In this document: positions 1 through 7,628 of the stretch, piece after piece | How positions within the stretch are numbered: the stretch's first letter is position 1 | Layout of the letters: every line of letters begins with the position of its first letter | Source: Gp7-AA10 sp035516895 | GTDB taxonomy: Bacteria > Acidobacteriota > Thermoanaerobaculia > Gp7-AA8 | Length of the DNA: 42,170 nucleotides | Reading direction: 5' to 3' | Assembly: GCA_035516895.1 (NCBI GenBank) | Contig: DATIZY010000249.1 | Span: 1-42,170 of the forward strand | Position numbers and translations under genes: made by a program | Notes under the pieces: model-generated | Told to the model about the DNA's origin: nothing | What the model saw: only the letters and a program-made list of their open reading frames with translations | The model's database searches: none

Positions 1-1238
1 ACGCGTCCTTCGACGATCACGGTGTCGGCGGCTGCGGGCGCGCACAGCAGCAGCGCCGAGACGGCATCGCCGGCGCCGCTATATCCCGCCGCGCGAAGAT
101 CGAAGAGCGCGATATCGGCGCGTTTGCCGGGCTCGATCGAGCCGGTCTCGTTCGCCATCCCCAGCGAGTGCGCGCCGTTGAGCGTCGCGGCAGTCAGCGA
201 CTCCTCGACGGTCATCCTCATCTGCAGCGTCGCGAGCTGCATCACCATCGACATCGATTCGGTCATCGACGAGCCGGGATTGCAGTCGGTCGACAGCGAA
301 ACGATCGCGCCGGCATCGATGAGCGCGCGCGCCGGCGCATAGCGCTGCGACATGAGAAAGAACGACGTCCCTGGAAGAAGATTCGCGACGGTGTCCGACT
401 TCGCCAGCGCAGCGATCCCGGAATCGGAGACGTGCATCAGGTGATCGGCGGACGCGGCGTGGAGCTCGACCGCCAGCGCCGCGGCTCCGGTGTCGCTCAA
501 TTCGTCGGCGTGCAGGCGCGGCTGGAAACCGAGGGCGATGCCGGCGCGCAGAATGCGGTCGCCCTCGTCGCGTGAGAAGACGCCGCGCTCGACAAAAACA
601 TCACAATATTTCGTTAACTGTTCTCTAACGACGGCGGGAAGAATCTCGCTGATGACTTCGTCGACGTACGACGCGTCTCGCTTCTCGGGCGGAAACTCGT
701 GCGCCGCGAGGCATGTCGGCACGAGGCGCACCGGCGAGGTCTCGTTCGCCCGTGCGATCGCGCGAAGCTGTTTGAGCTCGTCCGCGACGTTCAGCCCGTA
801 GCCGCTCTTCGCTTCCGCCGTCGTCGTGCCGTGACGCGCCATCGTTCGCGCGCGCTCGATTACGTTTGCAACGAGCTGCTCTTCGCTCGCGGCGCGCGTC
901 GTATGGACGGTCGATGCGATTCCGCCGCCGGAAGCCGCGATCTCTTCGTAGGTCTCGCCCTGCAGCCGGCGGTTGAATTCCGATTCGCGATATCCGGCCC
1001 ACGGCAGATGCGTGTGCGAGTCGACGAAGCCCGGGATCGCCGTCGCGCCGCGCGCATCGTAGTCGTTGGAGATTGCGATCGTATTGCCGCGCTCCGGACC
1101 GACGTACGCGATTCTGCCCCGATCGACGACGAGGACGGCATGCTCGTGAATGCGCAGATCGCGCATCGCACGGCCGCGCAGAGCGGTGCGGCCGATCGGC
1201 GTGGCGACTTGCGCGAGATTGCGGATGAGCAGCGCCAT
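1..1238 (-). CDS. hutI: Imidazolonepropionase (HutI), 3' end beyond window
   Basis: Third enzyme of histidine degradation: a cytoplasmic, metal-dependent amidohydrolase that opens 4-imidazolone-5-propionate to N-formimino-glutamate. Translating the minus strand from the ATG at 1238 gives over 400 residues with the family blocks in order: GFVDSHTHLPWAG (metal-binding HxH), EFNRRLQGETYEEIAASGGGI, TVHTTRAA, TTTAEAKSGYGL, CLAAHEFPPE, HADELSDTGAAALAVEL and STDCNPGSSMTESM. The frame is still open at the left edge, so the last residues and stop lie outside. No other hut gene is visible here; any would lie further left. The ATG directly follows a heptamer repeat array and has no clear Shine-Dalgarno sequence. 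Confidence 0.95.
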   Translation of the reverse strand, partial: MALLIRNLAQVATPIGRTALRGRAMRDLRIHEHAVLVVDRGRIAYVGPERGNTIAISNDYDARGATAIPGFVDSHTHLPWAGYRESEFNRRLQGETYEEIAASGGGIASTVHTTRAASEEQLVANVIERARTMARHGTTTAEAKSGYGLNVADELKQLRAIARANETSPVRLVPTCLAAHEFPPEKRDASYVDEVISEILPAVVREQLTKYCDVFVERGVFSRDEGDRILRAGIALGFQPRLHADELSDTGAAALAVELHAASADHLMHVSDSGIAALAKSDTVANLLPGTSFFLMSQRYAPARALIDAGAIVSLSTDCNPGSSMTESMSMVMQLATLQMRMTVEESLTAATLNGAHSLGMANETGSIEPGKRADIALFDLRAAGYSGAGDAVSALLLCAPAAADTVIVEGR

Positions 1239-1319
1239 TGCGAGCGAACAGCGAGCAGCGAGCAGCGAGCGGGCGGCTGCAGCAACTCGCTCGCCGCTTC
1301 CTGCTCGCCGTTCGCCCGT
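1239..1319. repeat. Heptamer array A (GCGAGCA type), inverted arms
   Basis: This stretch fills the gap between the hutI start and the divIVA stop. The left arm reads as tandem 7-mers GCGAACA, GCGAGCA, GCGAGCA, GCGAGCG. After about 15 bases the right arm carries imperfect reverse complements of the same unit (for example TCCTGCT, CGCCGTT). It could fold into a hairpin of about 25 bp. It abuts the hutI ATG, so it forms the whole 5' untranslated region there. Confidence 0.75.
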
Positions 1320-1817
1320 TTATTCGTTCTTCCGGTACATCGACGTGATCGGCAGCTCGTTCGCTTCCTGCTCGGCGTCGAGCATCAGAAGCTGCTGGAT
1401 GGTGTCGAGCGTCGCCTGCAGTTTGTTCCGCGCGGAGCGGCGCTCGACTTTGAGGTCCTGGATCGTGCGCTCGAGGTCCGCCACGCGCGACATCGCCTGC
1501 GAGACGAGGCGCTCCGAGAGAAGCTCGGCATCTTTGACGATGAGCTCCGCCTCTTTGCGGGCGTTCGACTTCACGTCCTCCGACACTTTCTGCGCGGAGA
1601 GCAGCGTGTCCTTGAGAATGCGCTCGCGCTGATTGTGATCGTCGAGGTCCTCGCGCAGCATCGCGTTCTCGCGCGCGAGCCGGTCCACGTCCCTCACCAG
1701 CCGCTCGATCTCCTCGGCCACCAGCTGCAGGTACGCGCGCACCTCGTCGCGATCGAAACCCTTCAGCTTGTGCGCGAACGTTTGTTTCTGGATTTCGAGC
1801 GGTGTGAGATCCTGCAT
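1320..1817 (-). CDS. divIVA: DivIVA domain coiled-coil protein
   Basis: 165 residues. The N-terminal block LTPLEIQKQTFAHKLKGFD followed by DEVRAYLQLVAEEIERL is the DivIVA lipid-binding and coiled-coil signature. The rest is charged, heptad-patterned helix to about residue 150. DivIVA proteins bind curved membrane at poles and septa and recruit division, growth or segregation factors; the partner here cannot be told. It is the last gene of the yggS-yggT-divIVA string, as in the Gram-positive ylm cluster. A purine-rich Shine-Dalgarno (GGGGAGGG) precedes the ATG. No glycine-rich or C-terminal membrane extension is seen. Confidence 0.9.
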   Translation of the reverse strand: MQDLTPLEIQKQTFAHKLKGFDRDEVRAYLQLVAEEIERLVRDVDRLARENAMLREDLDDHNQRERILKDTLLSAQKVSEDVKSNARKEAELIVKDAELLSERLVSQAMSRVADLERTIQDLKVERRSARNKLQATLDTIQQLLMLDAEQEANELPITSMYRKNE

Positions 1818-1833
1818 CGACGCCCTCCCCTGC

Positions 1834-1921
1834 GGTCAGACCTTCAATCTTAAGTTTCCTGCGATGTGTAGATGCCGGGGTCTATGCACGGTAGAAAACT
1901 TGAGATTTAAGGTCTGACCCC
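1834..1921. repeat. GGGGTCAGACC palindromic element (REP/MITE-like)
   Basis: The left end GGTCAGACCTTCAATCTTAAG and the inverted right end starting GGGGTCAGACCTTAAATCTC match over about 23 bases and flank about 35 unrelated bases. The element lies between divIVA and yggT. Its right arm, read on the minus strand, supplies the last four codons (GVRP) and the TAA stop of yggT. Such terminal palindromes resemble REP elements mobilised in trans by RAYT transposases; no RAYT gene is in the window. Confidence 0.75.
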
Positions 1922-2242
1922 AAGTATAAGCCCGTAGCCGTAGGCCAGGAGGCCGCGGATGATGAAGATCGCCAGCAGGAGCAGCAGCGGCGACCAGTCG
2001 ATGCCCGCCGTCTTCCACGGCGGGAGGATCTTGCGGAACGGCCGCAGGAACGGCAGCGCCATGCGGCTGAAGATCTCGTTGAGCTGATCGAGGATGTGAT
2101 ACGCCGTCTTGTAGCGCCAGCGAAACGACGTCTGCGCGGCGAAAAAGAGGGCCCACGAGATGATCACCCACACGATGACGATCCACTCGATGACGCTGAG
2201 CACGATCTGAATCGCGTCGTAAAAGAGTGTGACCAGTCCCAT
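1907..2242 (-). CDS. yggT: YggT family integral membrane protein
   Basis: 111 residues with two hydrophobic segments, about 5-37 and 82-108, separated by a polar stretch with the family block LNEIFSRMALPFLRPFRKILPP. YggT/YlmG proteins are small inner-membrane proteins often next to yggS and division genes; their exact role is unsettled. The chosen ATG at 2242 overlaps the yggS stop by one base (TGATG), so the two are translationally coupled. A longer open frame upstream is only an antisense-like extension through yggS and was not used. The C-terminal GVRP and stop come from the palindromic element at 1834-1921. Confidence 0.93.
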   Translation of the reverse strand: MGLVTLFYDAIQIVLSVIEWIVIVWVIISWALFFAAQTSFRWRYKTAYHILDQLNEIFSRMALPFLRPFRKILPPWKTAGIDWSPLLLLLAIFIIRGLLAYGYGLILGVRP

Positions 2243-2883
2243 CAGCCGCGCGGCCCGAAAATGGCGCGGCCGATACGCACCATCGTCGATCCTTCCTCGA
2301 TCGCCGTTTCGAAATCTTCGCTCATTCCCATCGACAGATGCTCGAGCCCGACACGGTCGCGCAGCTCGCGCAGACGGCGGAAATGCGGCCGCGAGTCGCC
2401 GATCGGCGGAATCGCCATGAGGCCGATGAGGCGCACCCCCTCGATCGTCCGGATCTGTCTGACCATGCTCTCCACGTCCGCCGGCGCCACGCCGCTCTTC
2501 TGCGGCTCGTCGCCGATGTTCACCTGCAGCAGCACATCGCGCGCCGTGTCCGATGCCCGCGCGATCTTCTGCGCGAGGTCGACCGAATCGACGGTCTCGA
2601 TGACGTCGAAAATGCGCACGGCGTCTTTCGCCTTGTTCGACTGCAGATGACCGATGAGATGCCACCGCGCGGAGCCGCGCACCATCGGCTTTTTGTCGCG
2701 CGCTTCCTGCACCCGGTTCTCGCCGACATGCGTCACGCCCGCGGCGATCGCCTCGTCGACGAACTCCGCGGGAAACGTTTTCGACACCGCGACGAGCGTC
2801 ACGTCTCGCCTCGTTCGCCCCGCGCGATCGCAGGCGGCGCACATGCGCGCTTCCACCGCCGCCAGATTTTCAGCGATCGACAC
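2242..2883 (-). CDS. yggS: YggS/PLPBP family PLP-binding protein
   Basis: 213 residues. A pyridoxal-phosphate-binding, alanine-racemase-fold protein involved in vitamin B6 and amino-acid homeostasis; it has no known catalytic activity. Visible blocks are VTLVAVSKTFPAE (PLP lysine), GVTHVGENRVQEARDK, RWHLIGHLQSNKAK, LLQVNIGDEPQKSG, GLMAIPP and LSMGMSEDFETAIEEGSTMVRIG, the typical C-terminal phosphate-binding region. The GTG start at 2883 begins VSIAENLAAVEARM, matching the usual family N-terminus; the open frame further upstream encodes a non-conserved extension. The start overlaps the RNase HI stop by 14 bases. Confidence 0.95.
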   Translation of the reverse strand: MSIAENLAAVEARMCAACDRAGRTRRDVTLVAVSKTFPAEFVDEAIAAGVTHVGENRVQEARDKKPMVRGSARWHLIGHLQSNKAKDAVRIFDVIETVDSVDLAQKIARASDTARDVLLQVNIGDEPQKSGVAPADVESMVRQIRTIEGVRLIGLMAIPPIGDSRPHFRRLRELRDRVGLEHLSMGMSEDFETAIEEGSTMVRIGRAIFGPRG

Positions 2884-3295
2884 GGCGCCTCTCCACCCAC
2901 CGCCCGTCGGCCCGATCGACGGCAAGGTTCGCCAGCCGGTCAGCGTCTTTGTTGCCGGCGCGCAGCGTGTGGCGGATCGAGAACCGTTTGAACTCGTGCG
3001 CGATCTTCCGCGCCTTCGCGTGCAGCGGAATCAGGTTCCCATGTTTGACTTTGAATTTGCCGAGCATCTGATTCACCAGCAGCAGCGAATCGGAAATGAT
3101 CTCCACCTCGGTTGCGCCTTCGTCGCGAGCGACGGTCAGCGCTTCAATGAGGCCGGCGTACTCCGCGACGTTGTTGGTCGTGGTGCCGAGGAATCCGCAG
3201 ATCTCGATGATTTCGCCGGAGCCGGTCGTCATGTAGACGCCGAAACCCGCGGGGCCCGGATTGCCGCGCGACGCGCCATCGACGAATGCGGTCAC
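2870..3295 (-). CDS. rnhA: Ribonuclease HI
   Basis: About 141 residues. It cleaves the RNA strand of RNA-DNA hybrids. All four acidic catalytic residues are present: Asp in FVDGASRGNPGPAGFG, Glu in NNVAEYAGLIEAL, Asp in EIISDSLLLVNQM, and Asp in AGNKDADRLAN. The GTG at 3295 was chosen because the conserved sequence starts there (VTAFVDG); a CTG two codons upstream has a better-placed GAGGGG. It follows the zinc-ribbon gene stop by two bases and overlaps yggS, so it is part of the same operon. This is the short Bacillus/actinobacterial-like form without an N-terminal hybrid-binding domain. Confidence 0.93.
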   Translation of the reverse strand: MTAFVDGASRGNPGPAGFGVYMTTGSGEIIEICGFLGTTTNNVAEYAGLIEALTVARDEGATEVEIISDSLLLVNQMLGKFKVKHGNLIPLHAKARKIAHEFKRFSIRHTLRAGNKDADRLANLAVDRADGRWVERRRVDR

Positions 3296-3297
3296 CT

Positions 3298-4011
3298 TCA
3301 GGACGCGGGCCCCTCGAGATACAGAATGCGGTAACAGCCTTCGCAATGCGCGAGATCTCCCCGCTTGAGCTGCTGGTAGAGCGCCGGGCGGATCCGCGTG
3401 CGGCACGCGCTGCATGTGTCATTGACGACCGCAGCCACGGCAACGTTCTGCCGTTGTTTGAAGATGCGGAAGAAATCGGTTGTCAGACGCGCGGGAAGCT
3501 GCGCCTCGATTGCGGCGGTGCGCGCCTTCAGCTTCTCGACTTCCGTCCGCAAGTCGCCGAGGGAATGCTGCCACTCCGCGTGCGCGGCGTCCCAGCGCGA
3601 CTTGAGTTCGGTGCTGCCTTCGCGGCGCTGATCGAGATCGCTCTGCAGAGCCTCGATCTCGGTCATCGCTTTCAGATCGGCGTCTTCGAGATCCTTGACC
3701 TGCTTGCGCGTCGAATCGATCTCTTTCCACGCCGCCGCGTACTGCTGCTGGTTTTTCACCTGCATCAGCTGGCCCTGATACTTCTTGAGAATCTCCTGCT
3801 GATCGGCGAGCTCGCCCTCGACGCGGCGCCGCTCTTTTGAGATCTGTTCGATCGATTGCTGCAGCCGGTTCATCTCCTCGTTCACCTGCTCCCATTCCCG
3901 ATCGATGGCGGCGAAGGATTCCGGCTTGCTGTTCAGCTGCTTTTCGCGGTCGCCGAGCTGCGACAGAACGGTTTGTAACTCCCAAAGTTTTTCGACATCG
4001 GGATTCAACAC
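3298..4011 (-). CDS. Coiled-coil protein with C-terminal C4 zinc ribbon (COG1579)
   Basis: About 237 residues: a long antiparallel-type coiled coil (residues about 5-180, rich in E, K, Q, R), then a zinc ribbon with CSACRTRI and, about 22 residues later, CEGCYRIL. This is the architecture of COG1579 predicted nucleic-acid-binding proteins, often next to RNase H genes as here. The molecular role is not established. Start: GTG at 4011 (VLNPDVEKLWELQ) just after GGAGGG; the next codon, TTG, is an equally spaced alternative. An open frame continues upstream to 4095 but looks non-coding. Confidence 0.85.
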   Translation of the reverse strand: MLNPDVEKLWELQTVLSQLGDREKQLNSKPESFAAIDREWEQVNEEMNRLQQSIEQISKERRRVEGELADQQEILKKYQGQLMQVKNQQQYAAAWKEIDSTRKQVKDLEDADLKAMTEIEALQSDLDQRREGSTELKSRWDAAHAEWQHSLGDLRTEVEKLKARTAAIEAQLPARLTTDFFRIFKQRQNVAVAAVVNDTCSACRTRIRPALYQQLKRGDLAHCEGCYRILYLEGPAS

Positions 4012-4171
4012 ACCCTCCGAAAACACAAACGTCCCCACGTTGTCCCCGCGCGGCGGCGAGGCATCTCCGGCTCGGGACGAACTCGCAAAAAACACGAAAG
4101 GCGTTCCGGTGCGGGAACGCCTCGCTGCGAATGGTTGTGAGTCTTTCGTCGAAACGGTGGCATCGCGCTCC

Positions 4172-4247
4172 TGGTGGGTCCACCAGGATTCGAACCTGGG
4201 ACCTGCCGGTTATGAGCCGGTAGCTCTGACCGCTGAGCTATGGACCC
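4172..4247 (-). tRNA. tRNA with CAU anticodon (elongator Met or Ile2)
   Basis: The minus strand folds as a cloverleaf: acceptor GGGTCCA pairing with TGGACCC, D arm GCTC/GAGC, anticodon stem CCGG/CCGG with loop CTCATAA (anticodon CAT), T arm CCAGG-TTCGAAT-CCTGG, discriminator A, and an encoded CCA. The perfect acceptor pair 1-72 excludes initiator fMet. Whether it is elongator methionine tRNA or the isoleucine tRNA whose CAU is modified to lysidine cannot be decided by eye. There is an A27-C43 mismatch at the base of the anticodon stem. Confidence 0.95.
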
Positions 4248-4265
4248 GGACGGGCGATGATAGCA

Positions 4266-4323
4266 AACAGCGGGTGGCGGATGGCGGGAGGACTCACCCG
4301 CCACCGCAAATTGCGACCCGCCG
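4266..4323. repeat. Heptamer array B (GCGGGTG type)
   Basis: Tandem 7-mers GCGGGTG, GCGGATG, GCGGGAG are followed after a few bases by inverted copies (CACCCGC, CACCGCA, ACCCGCC, GCTACCG). It lies immediately 5' of the tRNA gene and ends at the LysM gene stop. The unit resembles that of array F at 33.9 kb. Confidence 0.65.
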
Positions 4324-5772
4324 CTACCGCAATTCGACGCGGTCGCCGATCTTCATCGAGCGGCGCATCAGAACGATTCGCGCCGTCGACGTGTGCGATT
4401 CGGTCGTCAGCACGGCGAGCTCGCCCAGGACCTGCCGCTCGCTGCTGCCGAGGTTCGAGTCGCGGAACACGGTGAGGAACTCGCCCGGCTGGATCTGCTC
4501 GTCCCGGCCGAGGTTTACCTGGACGAGCTGACCCTCGCCGAGCGACTCGAGCCAGTCGCCGCCCTGCGAAGAAACGATGTAGCCGTTCGTCTTGCCGCTC
4601 GCCGGATCACAGAACGCCGGCAGCGACGGAATGCGCGCGAGCGGAATCGGCAGCTGCGGCATCGGCTTGAGACGCGCGCCCGTCGGGATCTCCGCGCACG
4701 ACTGGGTGATGATCGCACGCGACGTCCCGGCGTCAGCGCAAAGGATGCGGATCTGACCGCGATACTGATACTGACGTCCGATGACATCGTGCGTGGCCGG
4801 GTGATACACGAGATCGCCCGGGACGACGATCATGTAGGTTTCGCCGGCAGCGAGACCGGTCGACGTTCCGCCGTCGATGAACGCGAGATCGCCCTGCGAG
4901 CCGTCGATCTCCTGTTGCGTCGCGCCCGGCTGGTAGCGCACTTCGACGTCTTCCCATCCGCTGATGCGATTCGGCAACGGCTCGTTTGCGTCGCCGACGT
5001 AGCCGTAGCAATAGAGGTCGGCTTCGCTCGCGAGCGCAACCGGACCCGGCGTTCCGCCGACTGCGTCGGCAGCGCTGCGATATCGAAACTCGGACGGCGC
5101 GCCGAGCTCCGAAACGCCGGCCGTCGTCGTCGCCTGCTGACCCGTCGTGCCGCCGGAGACCGCGGCTGTGCCGCCGCCGGTGGTACCCGTGCCGGTCTGC
5201 GTCGTCGCGGTCTGCGTTCCCGCGATTTCACCTTCGATGAGAAGCACGTCGCCCGGATAAATCCAGTGGGCGTCGGTGATCCACGTGTTCGCTTCCCACA
5301 GCTGCGGCCAGAGATACGCGTTGCCGTAGAACTGTTTTCCGAGGGCCCAAAGCGTGTCGCCCTGCTTGATCGTGTAGGTCTTTGCGCCGGCGGGGTACGT
5401 TGCCGGATCGGGCGGGTTGTACGCTGTCCAGTGATCGCCGACTTTGTGGAGCGGGCGCGGCGGGCGGGTTTTTTTCTCGGCGACTTTCGCTGCTTTCGGT
5501 TGGGCGGCGGGCGCGGCTTCTTTCTTCGCTGCCGCTTTGTGCGTCGTCGCCTTGCGGTGCTTCGCAGCGGTGTTCTTCGTTGCAGCGGTCGATGTCGTCG
5601 CCGCGGTCGACGTCGCCGCGGTGTCGGTCGAAGCAGGCGCGGGCGTCGATGCCGTCGTCGTCTTCGTCGTCGATTTCTTCTGCGTGGATGCGGTGGAGGT
5701 CGGAGCTTGCGCCCAGACGGGCAACGTCACCGCCAAAAGGAGTATGGGAGCCACCCGACGCACACTGACCAT
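4324..5772 (-). CDS. Secreted LysM domain protein
   Basis: 482 residues. An N-terminal signal peptide (hydrophobic ILLLAVTLPVWAQA) is followed by about 85 residues of Ala/Thr/Lys-rich low-complexity linker. One LysM-like domain (TYTIKQGDTLWALGKQFYGN then WIYPGDVLLI, roughly residues 130-180) follows, then a Gly/Thr linker and a C-terminal region of about 260 residues I do not recognise, with an SH3-like beta pattern (GETYMIVVPGDLVY, GEFLTVFRD, GDRVELR). LysM binds peptidoglycan, so the protein is probably a periplasmic or outer-membrane-associated wall protein. TAGGGAGGGG four bases before the ATG is a strong Shine-Dalgarno. It sits just downstream of the lytic transglycosylase gene. Confidence 0.88.
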   Translation of the reverse strand: MVSVRRVAPILLLAVTLPVWAQAPTSTASTQKKSTTKTTTASTPAPASTDTAATSTAATTSTAATKNTAAKHRKATTHKAAAKKEAAPAAQPKAAKVAEKKTRPPRPLHKVGDHWTAYNPPDPATYPAGAKTYTIKQGDTLWALGKQFYGNAYLWPQLWEANTWITDAHWIYPGDVLLIEGEIAGTQTATTQTGTGTTGGGTAAVSGGTTGQQATTTAGVSELGAPSEFRYRSAADAVGGTPGPVALASEADLYCYGYVGDANEPLPNRISGWEDVEVRYQPGATQQEIDGSQGDLAFIDGGTSTGLAAGETYMIVVPGDLVYHPATHDVIGRQYQYRGQIRILCADAGTSRAIITQSCAEIPTGARLKPMPQLPIPLARIPSLPAFCDPASGKTNGYIVSSQGGDWLESLGEGQLVQVNLGRDEQIQPGEFLTVFRDSNLGSSERQVLGELAVLTTESHTSTARIVLMRRSMKIGDRVELR

Positions 5773-5811
5773 TATCCCCTCCCTAAATTGTCGAGCGTTA
5801 CAACGTTAGCT

Positions 5812-5838
5812 CAACAGGGCACAGGGGTCAAGTGCCAG
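5812..5838. repeat. Short GGCAC/GTGCC palindrome with GGGGTCAAG core
   Basis: GGCAC-AGGGGTCAA-GTGCC is a small inverted repeat in the 78-base gap between the lytic transglycosylase stop and the LysM gene start. Its GGGGTCA core resembles the ends of the element at 1834-1921, which may make it a decayed or solo REP end. On the minus strand it overlaps a TTGACC that could be a -35 box; no convincing -10 was found. Confidence 0.35.
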
Positions 5839-5850
5839 TAGGAAGGGAGT

Positions 5851-6741
5851 TTAGCGCAGCGTCGCCACGCCTTCCGGTGTGCCGGCAGCGGCGGGAGCCT
5901 GCTGTTCGTACGCTTTGATCTGCCGCTGCCGCTGCTCGTAGCGGCTCAGTACTTTCTTGACGTACATGCGAGTCTCGTGGAAAGGAGGCACGCCGCCGTA
6001 CCGCTCGACGTTGCCCTCGCCGCCGTTGTAGGCAGCGATCGCCTTCTTCAGATTGCCGTCGAAGCGGTCTTGAAGATATTTGAGGTAGCGAACGCCGGCA
6101 TCGATGTTCTGTTCTGGATCGTACAGGTTCGTCGCTCCGAGCCACCGTCCCGTCCGCGGCATCAACTGCATCAGCCCCCGGGCGCCAACGGAGGATCGCG
6201 CTTGCGGATGGAAGCGCGATTCGGTTTCGATCACCGCCGCCACCAGCGCCGGATCGACGTCGTATTTCTGCGCCTTCTCGTGAATCAGATCGCCGAACGG
6301 GACCGCATTCGCGAAAAAGTCATCGCGGATCGCTGTGTTGAGCCGCGCCATCTCGGTGTGGAAGAGGTCCCGCTTCACCGGCGGAACGTCATTCTTGACC
6401 GCCGGCAGCCACTGGTCGTTGAAGAGCGAGATCTGCTGGGTGACGACGCGATCCGGCAGGATGCGGCTCAGTTTGAACAGAGAGTTCGCCGCGAATCCCC
6501 CATGAACATCGGCCACGAGCTCGGCGCCGTCGCTGTCGCTTTTCACCACGCGCACGGAGTCGAGGTCCTTCTGCACCAGAAAATGGACGCCCTGCAGCGC
6601 CTCGGTCGCCCCGCCAACCGAGAGCGCGGCTCCGAGCGTGAGGGTTGCGACTGCGCGGCTGGCGACAAGGCGCCACAGGCGGCTGCGGCGTGCCTTTGCG
6701 AAGCGAAGCGCGATCGGATCGGTGAGCCGTTGGATCATCAT
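5851..6741 (-). CDS. Lytic transglycosylase (SLT family)
   Basis: 296 residues. It cleaves the MurNAc-GlcNAc bond of peptidoglycan, leaving 1,6-anhydro ends. An N-terminal hydrophobic segment (about residues 27-45) suggests export or anchoring. The C-terminal SLT domain (about 155-265) shows the catalytic Glu in AAVIETESRFHPQA, then GARGLMQLMPRTGRWLG, NIDAGVRYLKYL and IAAYNGGEGNVERYGGVPPF, the full family-1 motif set. The middle region (HFLVQKDLDSVRVVKSDSDG) is unassigned. It is upstream of and co-directional with the LysM gene, consistent with a cell-wall remodelling pair. Confidence 0.94.
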   Translation of the reverse strand: MMIQRLTDPIALRFAKARRSRLWRLVASRAVATLTLGAALSVGGATEALQGVHFLVQKDLDSVRVVKSDSDGAELVADVHGGFAANSLFKLSRILPDRVVTQQISLFNDQWLPAVKNDVPPVKRDLFHTEMARLNTAIRDDFFANAVPFGDLIHEKAQKYDVDPALVAAVIETESRFHPQARSSVGARGLMQLMPRTGRWLGATNLYDPEQNIDAGVRYLKYLQDRFDGNLKKAIAAYNGGEGNVERYGGVPPFHETRMYVKKVLSRYEQRQRQIKAYEQQAPAAAGTPEGVATLR

Positions 6742-6803
6742 TTTCTTTCAGTTATTTGCGTTGCGATCGCGGGTACAAACGCGAGGTGGGAGGGAGTTAT
6801 GCC

Positions 6804-6832
6804 GCCTTTTGCAAGCTATTCATTGCAAAGGC
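6804..6832 (-). terminator. Hairpin directly after the AMMECR1 gene stop
   Basis: On the minus strand GCCTTTGCAA, an 8-base loop and TTGCAAAAGGC form a stem of about 10 bp with one bulge, starting at the base after the TAA. No U-tract follows, so an intrinsic terminator is only possible; it could instead stabilise the mRNA end. Confidence 0.4.
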
Positions 6833-7378
6833 TTATTCGCCAAATACTTCGGCTGCAAATTTTTCGATCCGGGTGCCATCAGAACGCCACGTTCCCGGGG
6901 GCAGGCCGGCTTTAATGCAGGTCTGATCCAGGAACGTCTCGCGGTCCCATCCATACTCAGTGGCCACCTGCGGCAGCAACAGACCTGCGAAGCGGCCCCG
7001 GCTGATGATGAGTCCGTCGCGACCGACCTCGATCTCCTCGGCATTGCCGACGATTTCGATCGGCCCCATCACCGAGATCTCGAGCTCGAGCTTCGGCATC
7101 TCGTCGGGCCGCACCGGCAGGAATCGCGGGTCGCGAAATGCCGCGGAGAGCGCGCTCGAAAGCACGGCCTTGAACAGCGGCTCGACCGCGCGAATCGAGC
7201 CGATGCAGCCGCGCAGATCGCCATGTTTCGTCCGCAGAGTCACGAACGCGCCGGCGGGGCGGCGAAGGGCATCATCGAAATCGGCGGATTCGGCCGACGG
7301 CGTGCGGCCGTCCAGCACCGCTTCAATCGATGTTCGTGCGAGCCTCAGGAGTTGTTGCCGCTGTTCGTCGTTCAGCAC
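6833..7378 (-). CDS. AMMECR1 domain protein
   Basis: 181 residues covering a full AMMECR1 domain. The near-invariant motif LRGCIGS lies at about residues 54-60, with AFRDPRF and PVRPDEMPKLELEISVMGP following. In many bacteria this domain is linked to MEMO-type and radical SAM proteins (the AmmeMemoRadiSam group); neither partner is seen here. The biochemical role is unknown. Its start overlaps the end of the LAB_N gene by 56 bases, unusually long for this strand, but the N-terminal helix MLNDEQRQQLLRLARTSIE fits the family. Confidence 0.9.
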   Translation of the reverse strand: MLNDEQRQQLLRLARTSIEAVLDGRTPSAESADFDDALRRPAGAFVTLRTKHGDLRGCIGSIRAVEPLFKAVLSSALSAAFRDPRFLPVRPDEMPKLELEISVMGPIEIVGNAEEIEVGRDGLIISRGRFAGLLLPQVATEYGWDRETFLDQTCIKAGLPPGTWRSDGTRIEKFAAEVFGE

Positions 7379-7628
7379 GATAGATGAGCATCAGGTTGCG
7401 GACGTAAATCACCAACCCCGAACCCTGACCGATGATGAACACCGCGTCGTGTTTATGAATCGCATAAGCGGTCGTGATGATTCCGCCGACGATCGACAGG
7501 TACCAGAAGACCAGCGGAATGTGGCTCTCGCGTTTCCGTTCGGAGGCGATCCACTGCACGATGAATCGCGCGCCGAACGTGAGCTGGCCGATGAGCCCGA
7601 ACGCGAGCCACGCGCGGTCCCAGGTCAT
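7323..7628 (-). CDS. LAB_N (lipid A biosynthesis N-terminal) domain membrane protein
   Basis: 101 residues with three hydrophobic segments. The sequence GLIGQLTFGARFIVQWIASERKRESHIP then FWYLSIVGGI, HKHDAVFIIGQGSGLVIYVRNLMLI is characteristic of LAB_N proteins, small membrane proteins fused or adjacent to glycosyltransferases that modify lipid A or transfer polyprenyl-linked sugars. The ATG at 7628 overlaps the preceding glycosyltransferase stop (ATGA), so the two are coupled. Most likely it acts with that GT2 enzyme at the inner membrane; the precise activity is not known. Confidence 0.9.
   Translation of the reverse strand: MTWDRAWLAFGLIGQLTFGARFIVQWIASERKRESHIPLVFWYLSIVGGIITTAYAIHKHDAVFIIGQGSGLVIYVRNLMLIYRAERRTAATTPEARTNID

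Noticed and set aside
4393..5841. Long open frame (482 codons) on the plus strand opposite the LysM gene
   Set aside because: It is the antisense shadow of a GC-rich gene: Arg-rich translation, no family motif, and the minus strand has signal peptide, LysM and a Shine-Dalgarno.
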